Shown piece by piece: positions 1-5,555 of a stretch of 6,447 nt of DNA (positions within the stretch are counted from its first letter, which is position 1; each line of letters opens with the position of its first letter). Made by a program: the position numbers and the translations under genes. The notes under the pieces are model-generated. The model had not been told where the DNA came from and ran no database searches. It saw only the letters and a list, made by a program, of their open reading frames with translations. Location: positions 1-6,447 of the forward strand of contig CAYLNH010000347.1 of the NCBI GenBank assembly GCA_964384625.1, given 5' to 3'. Source of the stretch: CAYLNH01 sp964384625. Its GTDB lineage: Bacteria > Verrucomicrobiota > Lentisphaeria > JABSQK01.

Positions 1-38
1 CCCGCCGCTTTGGCCGGTGCGCCGGCCAAAGCGGCGGG
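1..38. repeat. Perfect 17-bp inverted repeat (hairpin) at window edge
   Basis: Bases 1-17 and 22-38 are exact reverse complements around the 4-base loop TGCG, so an RNA from the plus strand would fold into a very stable GC-rich stem with a UNCG-type tetraloop. No T-tract follows on the plus strand (the next bases are AAAAC), so it is not a canonical plus-strand terminator. For minus-strand transcripts coming from the gene that ends at 213, any T-tract would lie outside the window. It could therefore be the terminator of the minus-strand gene set or a dispersed palindromic repeat. The inverted repeat is seen directly; its role is inference. Confidence 0.6.
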
Positions 39-70
39 AAAACGGGAACTGGAGGTGGCTGTCTGGTGTA

Positions 71-180
71 GGTGACCGATCCTGAAACTCCGCACCGCGA
101 ACTCCTTCGCCAAGGCTTCGGCGCTCAAGAGGGTGCGGGATCTCTATGCGGACCGCAAAGGGCAGTAAACGAGGGCTTAC
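71..180 (+). repeat. Left copy of a diverged inverted end repeat; possible gene remnant
   Basis: Two blocks here match, in the same order, the reverse complement of the right end of the window. Bases 71-94 agree at 18 of 24 positions with 6446-6423, and bases 158-180 agree at 21 of 23 positions with 6384-6362. The spacer between the blocks differs (63 versus 38 nt). One plus frame (76-168) reads as a basic 30-residue peptide containing ILKLR and RDLYADRKGQ before a TAA stop, but it is preceded by an in-frame TGA and has no start. It may be the end of a decayed gene. I do not recognise the family. There is no convincing intact gene anywhere in 1-212. Confidence 0.45.
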
Positions 181-203
181 CGGCCCAAAGATCAGGGGAC
201 CGG
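180..203 (-). terminator. Weak terminator-like hairpin after the membrane protein gene
   Basis: CCGG-CCC (180-186) pairs with GGG-a-CCGG (196-203), leaving one bulged base and a 9-base loop. It begins about 10 nt past the stop codon of the minus-strand gene ending at 213. No run of T follows on the minus strand, only TAAGCCCTCGTTTACTG, so it is at best an imperfect intrinsic terminator. It touches the conserved block of the end repeat. Confidence 0.25.
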
Positions 204-212
204 CGGCATGGT

Positions 213-803
213 TCACCTCGGGGAACAGCTGCGGCAGCCGCCTGGGGGTTGGCCGGCCGGTGCTGTCTGTGATTGAATCGGTGGGTCGGGTGCCACGGCA
301 CCTTCCGGAACGCCGGAGTGCTGCAGAAACACATAGAGCCGCTCGAAGTCGGCCCGGTCGAAGCCGCACACGATACGTGTTGTGTATCGAACTCCGCCGC
401 AGGAACCCGGCAGGTACAGAGCGATCGCCAGGTGTTCCTGTTCCTCCCCGGCAACCACAGCGATAGTTTCCCAACTGACCGTACCCAATGCCTGGCGTAT
501 GGCGAATGCGGGGGGATCATCTTGTGAACTGCTTTGGACGGCGACCTCGACGGCTGCGGCCCTGATTCGAACCCAGCCTTTGGACTTCGGAAACGCCGCC
601 ATGGCAGCGAAGACCGCAGGCAGCGCAATCAAGAAGCAAATCCCGTTGACATCCCGGCAACCCTCGACCACAGCGCCGCAGCAGACAATGGCGGCAGCGA
701 TCAGGCCGACGACAACAACAAAGAGGACCCTTGAACGCAGCCGCAGGCACAGGGAGCGGCTGGCGCGGCAAGGCATCATGATGGCGGGAGCTTGCATCAG
801 CAT
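213..803 (-). CDS. Unrecognised two-TM membrane protein with C-terminal soluble domain
   Basis: I do not recognise a named family. From the start used here the product is 196 aa. After a short basic N-terminus (RASRSLCLRLRSR) come two hydrophobic segments, about residues 25-45 and 54-72, joined by a very short loop and followed by positively charged PKSKGW. This suggests a membrane hairpin with both ends cytoplasmic. Residues 77-164 look like a small alpha/beta domain: alternating beta-like strands including VSWETIAVV, then a closing helix FDRADFERLYVFLQHSG. The pattern of two TM helices, strands with a W-E-x-I step and a final helix loosely recalls bacterial PH-like or YcxB-like membrane proteins; this is only a resemblance. 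The last 30 residues are Pro/Gly-rich. The ATG at 803 has an AGGA 8 nt upstream; an in-frame ATG at 851 with GGAG 9 nt upstream is an alternative giving 212 aa. The gene follows the PHP-family gene on the same strand. Confidence 0.7.
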   Translation of the reverse strand: MLMQAPAIMMPCRASRSLCLRLRSRVLFVVVVGLIAAAIVCCGAVVEGCRDVNGICFLIALPAVFAAMAAFPKSKGWVRIRAAAVEVAVQSSSQDDPPAFAIRQALGTVSWETIAVVAGEEQEHLAIALYLPGSCGGVRYTTRIVCGFDRADFERLYVFLQHSGVPEGAVAPDPPIQSQTAPAGQPPGGCRSCSPR

Positions 804-856
804 CTTCTGGTTCCTGCCCGGCGGACGACGGGAGAGCGGGGGAACTGTCATCGCAA

Positions 857-891
857 CCGGCTCCGGGACCTCCGAAAACCCGGGGCGCCGG
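857..891 (-). other. Intercistronic hairpin between PHP gene and membrane protein gene
   Basis: Bases 857-867 pair with 879-891: eleven base pairs including one G-U pair, a 2-base bulge at 886-887 and an 11-base loop. It lies 17 nt beyond the stop of the PHP-family gene and just upstream of, or overlapping, the ribosome-binding region of the alternative start at 851. There is no T-tract on the minus strand after it. A role in separating or stabilising the two cistrons is possible; no function can be read from sequence alone. Confidence 0.35.
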
Positions 892-908
892 TGGACGTCG
901 CGGTTCCG

Positions 909-2684
909 TCAGCCGATCCAGACGGGGGAGGACCAGGCGGATTCGTGGTCGTTCTGGACGACGCGAACCCAGTAGCAGGAGGCGTCGGCGGCGCCGTAAT
1001 TATCGTCTTCCCACTGGGCCTCGAAAGCCCATTCACCGTGGCAATGCACCGTGTGGACGACGTCGCCGTTCTTCATGAACCGGATGTGGTCGATGCCGGC
1101 CGTGCCGTCGACCCGGCAGATCACGGCCGGGCGTTCGCCGACGCCGAGCACGGGGATTTCGCTGCCCATGACGGCGCCGTTGACTTTGACCTCCAGTACG
1201 ATCGGCGGGCCTGTGGTCGCATAGCAGCGGCGCTCGTACATGGCGTCGAAGACGGCTTCGCGGGTGAGTTCTTCGGCGAGCACGGCGATCCGGCCGCTGC
1301 CGCAGAAATGGAAGAGGTGGTGATGTTTCACCAGCGGGCTCTGGGCGTTGCCGGGATGGCCGTCATGGCCGTCGGCGCCGCCGAGGACGCCGTAGCGCTG
1401 GCCGCGGATCAGAGCTTCGCGGTAGCTGTTGGTACGCCAGCGGTCGGAGACGCCGCGGGGGAAATCGCCGTGGTACTCGCTGGAGCCCCAGGAGGAGTAG
1501 ACCTCAAGCAGGCGGTCGTACTTCGGATTGTGAAAATCGAGGTTCATCGGATGCGACGTTGCCGACGGATGGTGCGGAATGGTGATGAACGGCACGCCGG
1601 TGGCTTCCATCGCGGCCCAGAGTTCATCGGGCGTCCGGCAGTTCGCGGGGTCCATGGAGGTCCTGCCCGGATCTCTGGCCGTATCGAGGACGGCGCCGCC
1701 GCTGCCGCGGAAGTAGACGTTGCGGTGGCCGTACAGGGGGTTGGTGAATTCATACGCCGGCAGACAAACGAAACGGCCGTCTTCGTTATACTTGTCGGCG
1801 AGTCCCAGGTAGGCTTCGTTGTCATCGGGATCGACCTGACTTTCGTGATCGGTGAGGGCGTAGATGTCCAGACCGCCGGGGCCCCGGGCGTATTCGTAGT
1901 TGCCGGCCCACGACCCCATGCCGCAGCCTTTGTTGTCGCATTTGTCGCGCACCTGGCCGCTGTGCGTGTGGATATCGCCGAAGTAGACCTTGTAGTCGCC
2001 GACGGCCGGGTGCGGTTCGCGCAGCATGTCGACCAGCCGGTGAAAGTCCGATTGCTGCAGGACCTGGCCGCTGTTGGCCAGCAGCAGCCAGCGGGTCGAT
2101 TCCACGTCGCATTCGGCGTCGACGCGGATTTCCGCTGTGCTCCCGGGCGTCACCCAGGATTTGGGTACAACCAGAAATGCCGGCCCGAATGCCGCCAGCA
2201 TTTCGTTTGTGATCAGGGGGCTCAAAGTCAGTCCGGCGCAGGGCTCGGCGCATTCCACGCGTTTGGCGTCGAACGCCAGGGCGCAGTCGGCCCGGCGCCA
2301 GAGCTGTCGGTGGTTGACGACGCGGATCGAGACGGCGGCTTTGCCGTTGACGCTGAGGTGGAATTGGCCGGTGGGTTGCGGCAGGGGGGAACCGTTGCCG
2401 AAGCCCAGTGACAGCACAAAGGCGATCTGGCTGCAGTCGGTTGCCGGGATCTCTGCCGTTCGCAGGACCACCCCGTTCTTCGCGGTCAACGGCAGCAGCC
2501 ACTCATCGCGGCGATGCATTTCCTGGTAGTTCGACATGCGTTCGTTGCCGGTTCGCGCATCACCGGCGTCAACAACGTCGCCGACGGCGACGACCGGGGT
2601 CGCGTCGATTTGTTCTTCGATGTAGCTGACGATCTCCGGCAGAGTCGCGCGGCGTCGGTCCGGAGTGAAAAATGGGGTATCCAT
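909..2684 (-). CDS. PHP/DUF3604-like metal-dependent hydrolase with flanking beta domains
   Basis: The 591-aa product has the PHP phosphoesterase layout in its centre. Motif GDIHTHSG at 236-243 supplies the HxH pair, LTDHE lies around 277-281, the acidic YEFT around 311-314, GHRN at 319-322, IPHHPS at 369-374, LLEVYSSWGSSEY at 392-404 and GGADGHDGHPG at 435-445. CYATTG at 487-492 then leads into a C-terminal beta domain ending in AWSSPVWIG. This order is typical of DUF3604-type PHP proteins, which bind two or three metals and hydrolyse phosphoesters or related bonds; the substrate is unknown. Residues 1-235 form a separate, probably beta-sandwich, N-terminal region. No signal peptide is visible, so it is likely cytoplasmic. 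The start at 2684 is chosen because AAGGAA lies 9 nt upstream and the protein reads sensibly from MDTPFFTP; a 36-aa upstream extension has no family support. It lies 123 nt downstream of the HAD gene and is probably co-transcribed with it. Confidence 0.92.
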   Translation of the reverse strand: MDTPFFTPDRRRATLPEIVSYIEEQIDATPVVAVGDVVDAGDARTGNERMSNYQEMHRRDEWLLPLTAKNGVVLRTAEIPATDCSQIAFVLSLGFGNGSPLPQPTGQFHLSVNGKAAVSIRVVNHRQLWRRADCALAFDAKRVECAEPCAGLTLSPLITNEMLAAFGPAFLVVPKSWVTPGSTAEIRVDAECDVESTRWLLLANSGQVLQQSDFHRLVDMLREPHPAVGDYKVYFGDIHTHSGQVRDKCDNKGCGMGSWAGNYEYARGPGGLDIYALTDHESQVDPDDNEAYLGLADKYNEDGRFVCLPAYEFTNPLYGHRNVYFRGSGGAVLDTARDPGRTSMDPANCRTPDELWAAMEATGVPFITIPHHPSATSHPMNLDFHNPKYDRLLEVYSSWGSSEYHGDFPRGVSDRWRTNSYREALIRGQRYGVLGGADGHDGHPGNAQSPLVKHHHLFHFCGSGRIAVLAEELTREAVFDAMYERRCYATTGPPIVLEVKVNGAVMGSEIPVLGVGERPAVICRVDGTAGIDHIRFMKNGDVVHTVHCHGEWAFEAQWEDDNYGAADASCYWVRVVQNDHESAWSSPVWIG

Positions 2685-2807
2685 GGCGTTCTGTTCCTTG
2701 CTTGGCGGCGTTGTGATTGACGGTAGTCCAACCGTTCCGGGAATCAACACGTATTCCGGCAGAGGGCGGCGATCGCGAGGGCGTTCGGCCACGGTCGCGG
2801 CCGCCGG

Positions 2808-3479
2808 TCAGGTGGCCGCCGGTCGGCCGTGGTCCCGGCAGAGTGCCTCGATCCGGTCCAGTGTGACATCCTGCAGCGACGCGACGACCAGCGTTGCCGC
2901 CGAGAAATCCGCGTTCCGCGTCAGGGCTGTCGGCACCGCGATGGATTTCATGCCGGCGGCGGCGGCCGCCCGGATGCCCTTGGCCGTGTCCTCGAACACG
3001 ACGCAGTTGCCGGGATCCGCTCCCAGTTCCGCCGCCGCCGCAAGGAAGACGTCCGGGAACGGCTTCGCGCGGGTGACGCGATCGCTGCCGATGACGCAGC
3101 CGAAGTGCCTGGTGAAGTTCAATGCCGCCAGTACCCGGCCGGCAGCGGCCGTCGTGGATGAGGTGGCGATCCCCATGGTCTTCCGGCCGCTCAGCGAAGC
3201 CAGCAGCGCGTCGGCGCCCGGCATTGCCGTTGCTTCCGAGTCGACCAGCCGATCGTAAAGTGCCGCCTTCTCCCGGCGGATGACATCCGCATCAACCGAG
3301 AGGCCGTGCTCTTCCACAAAAGCGCCGACGCCCAGGCCCGCTTCAATCCAGTGCCGGTGATAGATCGCGTCCGTGATTGTGATGCCGTGGCCGCCGAAGA
3401 CCGTCTGATATGCCTTTTTGTGCAGTCTCTCCGTATCGGCCAGCAGCCCGTCGAGGTCAAAGATCAACATGTTCGCCAT
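2808..3479 (-). CDS. HAD-superfamily phosphatase / beta-phosphoglucomutase-like protein
   Basis: The 223-aa product has the full set of haloacid dehalogenase (subfamily I) motifs. Motif I is DLDGLLADTE at 8-17, with Asp8 the expected nucleophile and Asp10 the acid/base. Motif II is ATSS at 105-108, motif III is Lys139 in RAKPFPD, and motif IV is FEDTAKGIRAA at 162-172 with the metal-binding Glu163-Asp164. A helical cap (about 18-85) sits between motifs I and II, with the typical MPGAD at 86-90 before the core resumes. Length and architecture match beta-phosphoglucomutase-like phosphatases acting on small sugar phosphates in the cytoplasm; phosphatase and mutase cannot be told apart here. The ATG at 3479 has GGGAG 8-9 nt upstream. 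An 11-base unit, GGCCGCCGGTC on the plus strand, is duplicated 15 nt apart around the stop codon (2799-2809 and 2814-2824), a small local duplication. It is the first gene of the minus-strand set running to 213. Confidence 0.95.
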   Translation of the reverse strand: MANMLIFDLDGLLADTERLHKKAYQTVFGGHGITITDAIYHRHWIEAGLGVGAFVEEHGLSVDADVIRREKAALYDRLVDSEATAMPGADALLASLSGRKTMGIATSSTTAAAGRVLAALNFTRHFGCVIGSDRVTRAKPFPDVFLAAAAELGADPGNCVVFEDTAKGIRAAAAAGMKSIAVPTALTRNADFSAATLVVASLQDVTLDRIEALCRDHGRPAAT

Positions 3480-3639
3480 TGCTGTTGCTCTCCCTTTCTT
3501 CGTCACGCCGAGCCGGGTGCATTTCGTCTGTCGTTGATTCATTCCGGAGGACCGCCTGCGTCTGCGCCGGAGCAGTCCCGCCGCCGCCAAGTCAGACCAC
3601 AGATGAATGCCGTTCGTGGCTTCCGTCAAGGCGAGAAAA

Positions 3640-3752
3640 CCCCGACACGCAATGCGTCAGTCACGGGGAGCGGCCCCCCGCGTGCTCCTCTCCTGCCGGT
3701 GGTGGAACGGCGGCAGACGCTGTTCCCCGTCACTGACGCATTTCCCCGACAC
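3640..3752. repeat. MITE-like inverted repeat flanked by 9-bp direct repeats
   Basis: Arms 3651-3671 and 3722-3742 are inverted copies matching at 19 of 21 positions (20 of 21 if a G-U pair is allowed), separated by 50 nt. The identical 9-mer CCCCGACAC occurs just outside each arm, at 3640-3648 and 3744-3752. Inside, CTGCCG and CGGCAG, and GCGT and ACGC, form further inner pairs, so the whole unit can fold into one long hairpin or cruciform. Terminal inverted repeats plus a target-site-like duplication are the hallmark of a miniature transposable element. No transposase is encoded, and a structured leader RNA for the HAD gene is the main alternative. Confidence 0.5.
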
Positions 3753-3786
3753 CGATCCGTGACCGAGTTTCCGCTTCCGCCGCCGC

Positions 3787-3812
3787 AAAAGGATCCCCTG
3801 TCTGGACCGGGG
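3787..3812 (-). terminator. Possible intrinsic terminator of the AraC-family gene
   Basis: On the minus strand, CCCC (complement of 3809-3812) and GGGG (complement of 3795-3798) can pair around a loop that itself contains GT/AC. Four T residues (3790-3787) follow after ATCC. It begins 36 nt beyond the AraC stop codon. The stem is short and the T-tract modest, so this is a tentative call. Confidence 0.35.
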
Positions 3813-3848
3813 TGGGTCAGCCTGTTGCAGCCGGGCGGCGCCTGGATC

Positions 3849-4652
3849 TCAGTCGCCGCGCAACTGCAGCCGGTACTGCCTCGGCGTCATGCCGCACGTG
3901 CGCTTGAACACAGTGTAAAAGTGGCTCAGCGTGCGGAACCCGCTCTCCAACGCAACGTCGATGACCTTCCTGTCCGTGGTCAACAGCAGGCGCTGGGCCT
4001 GATGCAGGCGAAACGCCGTCAGCGACTGCCACAACGTCATCCCCGTCATCTGTTTGTAAAACCGCATGACCGACTTTTCGTGCCGGCCCACAAGCCGGGC
4101 GATGTCTGCCGCCGTGATCGATTGCCGGAAGTTCTCCAGCAGATAGGCGGCAATCCGCTGGGCGGTGCCGACGTCGCCGGTGTACGCGGCGCTGGGGCGA
4201 CGCTGCTGCGCCATGGTTCGCGCCAACCGCTGCAGGCACGCCCGGACTTCCAGAACGACGGTCTGCCGGCCGGCCGTGCCGTGGTGCAGATCGCGCTGCC
4301 ATTGTCGCAACTGCGTCAGCACATAGCGGCAATGCTCAGGGTCATCGTCGGCGATGATCTCGCCGTGGAGCAGGCGCCGGACGAACGGCTGCGGCAATTG
4401 CCAGCCGAACAGCCAGGCCACCGGGATGTTGATGCTCCAGGCCTCATGCCGACCGGGCGCCACGGCAATCACCTGATGCGGGATCACCGCCCAGAACACA
4501 TTGACCTGAAAGCCGTAATCCAGCCGGGTGCCGCCGTACAGCATCGAGGTGCGTTCGGCATCGGACAGACCCAGTTCGATCTCCAGATGCGAGTGCGCCT
4601 CCGCCATCGGTCGGGGAACACTGTGGTTTACGGAGAGTCCATGCGGCGCCAT
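3849..4652 (-). CDS. AraC-family transcriptional regulator, MelR-like
   Basis: The product is 267 aa from the start used. The C-terminal part carries two helix-turn-helix motifs. The first is about 179-206, including ITAADIARLVGRHEKSVMRF. The second is about 228-258 and includes the family signature GFRTLSHFYTVFKR, then the GMTPRQYR ending. The N-terminal part resembles the sugar-binding domain of E. coli MelR: AHSHLEIEL aligns with the cupin His/Glu segment, VNVFWAVIPHQV with its LFWACTPHQL, and a later segment keeps the LPxxFVRRLLHGEII pattern. A sugar ligand, such as an alpha-galactoside, is therefore plausible but not proven. The ATG at 4652 has GAGG 6 nt upstream; the ATG at 4664 is in frame but lacks a Shine-Dalgarno. 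The gene is divergent from the pseudopilin across a 125-nt region that likely holds its own operator. Confidence 0.94.
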   Translation of the reverse strand: MAPHGLSVNHSVPRPMAEAHSHLEIELGLSDAERTSMLYGGTRLDYGFQVNVFWAVIPHQVIAVAPGRHEAWSINIPVAWLFGWQLPQPFVRRLLHGEIIADDDPEHCRYVLTQLRQWQRDLHHGTAGRQTVVLEVRACLQRLARTMAQQRRPSAAYTGDVGTAQRIAAYLLENFRQSITAADIARLVGRHEKSVMRFYKQMTGMTLWQSLTAFRLHQAQRLLLTTDRKVIDVALESGFRTLSHFYTVFKRTCGMTPRQYRLQLRGD

Positions 4653-4673
4653 CATCGGCCTCATTTGTTACGA

Positions 4674-4700
4674 TTCAGGAAGAATATACCCTGAACAGGG
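4674..4700. promoter_or_regulatory. Nested palindromes over the probable -10 of the AraC gene
   Basis: TTCAGG (4674-4679) and CCTGAA (4690-4695) are exact inverted half-sites 10 nt apart. The second overlaps a perfect 12-bp palindrome, CCCTGAACAGGG (4689-4700). The minus-strand hexamer TATATT (4688-4683), a good -10 candidate for the AraC gene, lies between the half-sites. No clear -35 is seen. A second pair, GGATG (4700-4704) and CATCC (4720-4724), extends the symmetry toward the pseudopilin. The arrangement fits an operator for autoregulation or divergent control, but which protein binds is inference. Confidence 0.4.
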
Positions 4701-4777
4701 GATGAAATTCCAGAAATAACATCCGAAACTACAGAAGAAGGGCAAACCAGACGCTTGTCTTGCGGAGGAGATCCAGA

Positions 4778-5524
4778 ATGCCGGTATCGCTGCGGCGCAG
4801 GTTTACGTTAATTGAAATGCTGGTTGTGGTGGCGGTGATTGCGATTCTGCTGGCGTTGCTGCTGCCGGTCCTCGGCCGCGCGAAAGAACAGGCCCGCCGG
4901 GTGCTGTGTTTGAACAACCTGCATCAGATGTCGATCGCCTACAACTCCTATGCCGCCGACAACGACGATCACTACATCGACCACAAAAATCACTACCCCA
5001 AAGAGGTCGCCCTCGATCCCCCGGATGTCTACTGCGGTTCCGGCCCGCACACGGACATGCGGCCGTTGATCTTTGCCTATATGACCACGTCCCTGATCTA
5101 TGACTGCCCCAGCGGCGGAGCCCGGACAGCCCGGTTCAAGGCCGGCACCGATTTCCCGAACTGGTTCGATAAAGGCTATCGGTATACCACCGATTACACC
5201 ATCGTCGCCGCCCTCCGCGACACCTGCAATAAAACCTACGTCAATCCCGACAACAGCGCCTACGACGTGCCGCGCCGGCCGTCATCCACGGATCCGGCAA
5301 CGGTGTTGTTTGCCGACGATACGACCTCCTTCCCGAACTGGCCCCACATCGGCGGCACGGCGTCGGTCCCCGGTCGGGGCAACCACGCGGTCGGCGCCTC
5401 GTTCGGCGTCATGGCGGCGCGGGCCGACGGGTCCGGAGTCTGGAACAAACCGGACAACATCCGCTACAGGCTCTGGTGTCGCAGCGGCAGCAACACGGTC
5501 TGGCACTCCTACCATTTCTGGTAG
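4778..5524 (+). CDS. Pseudopilin with prepilin-type N-terminal cleavage/methylation domain
   Basis: The 248-aa product starts with a short basic leader, MPVSLRRR, directly followed by FTLIEMLVVVAVIAILLALL. This is the class III signal of type IV pilins and type II secretion pseudopilins. Glu13, the fifth residue of the predicted mature protein, is present. The residue before the cut is Arg rather than the usual Gly. The helix continues as LLPVLGRAKEQARRVLCLNNLHQMSIAYNSYA, the stalk typical of the large pseudopilin-like families of Lentisphaerota and Planctomycetota. The globular part (about 60-248) has five cysteines (44, 86, 110, 150, 234), a FADDTTSF segment at 178-185 and a late aDGSgvW motif at 216-222, a variant of the H-X9-DG processing-associated region. 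The ATG at 4778 has GGAGGAG 7 nt upstream. No assembly ATPase, peptidase or secretin gene is in the window, so it would use machinery encoded elsewhere. It is expected in the inner membrane and periplasm. Confidence 0.95.
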   Translation: MPVSLRRRFTLIEMLVVVAVIAILLALLLPVLGRAKEQARRVLCLNNLHQMSIAYNSYAADNDDHYIDHKNHYPKEVALDPPDVYCGSGPHTDMRPLIFAYMTTSLIYDCPSGGARTARFKAGTDFPNWFDKGYRYTTDYTIVAALRDTCNKTYVNPDNSAYDVPRRPSSTDPATVLFADDTTSFPNWPHIGGTASVPGRGNHAVGASFGVMAARADGSGVWNKPDNIRYRLWCRSGSNTVWHSYHFW

Positions 5525-5555
5525 CTGGAGCCGGGAAGACTACGGCCGCGTGAAC

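Larger units (their letters stand above)
3480..3848. other. 369-nt intergenic region upstream of the HAD gene
   Basis: No gene is supported here; overlapping open frames are compositional. It contains, from right to left on the minus strand, a weak terminator for the AraC gene (3787-3812), a large inverted repeat bracketed by direct repeats (3640-3752), and the leader of the HAD gene with its ribosome-binding site at about 3488-3493. A weak promoter for the HAD gene may be TTGACG (3629-3624) with a poor -10 (ATTCAT, 3608-3603, spacing 15). This is not convincing enough to list separately. Confidence 0.5.

Noticed and set aside
72..272. Short plus-strand open frame starting at the left end repeat
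   Set aside because: The reading turns into low-complexity Arg/Gly/Ala sequence overlapping the end of the minus-strand membrane protein gene, and the two repeat copies do not agree on which frame is conserved.
792..2411. Long plus-strand open frame of 539 codons opposite the PHP gene
   Set aside because: The translation is a Val/Ala/Gly/Asp-rich composition with no domain pattern, while the opposite strand encodes a clear PHP-family protein. In GC-rich genes such antisense frames stay open by codon bias.
3306..4694. Plus-strand open frame of 462 codons spanning the HAD start, the intergenic region and the AraC gene
   Set aside because: It runs antisense to two well-supported genes and through the inverted repeat, has no recognisable motif, and is Arg/Gln/Pro-rich as expected for a shadow frame.
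5525..5555. Bidirectional terminator between the convergent pseudopilin and SDR genes
   Set aside because: The 31-nt gap contains only a short CGGCCG palindrome and no T-tract on either strand, so no terminator is supported.
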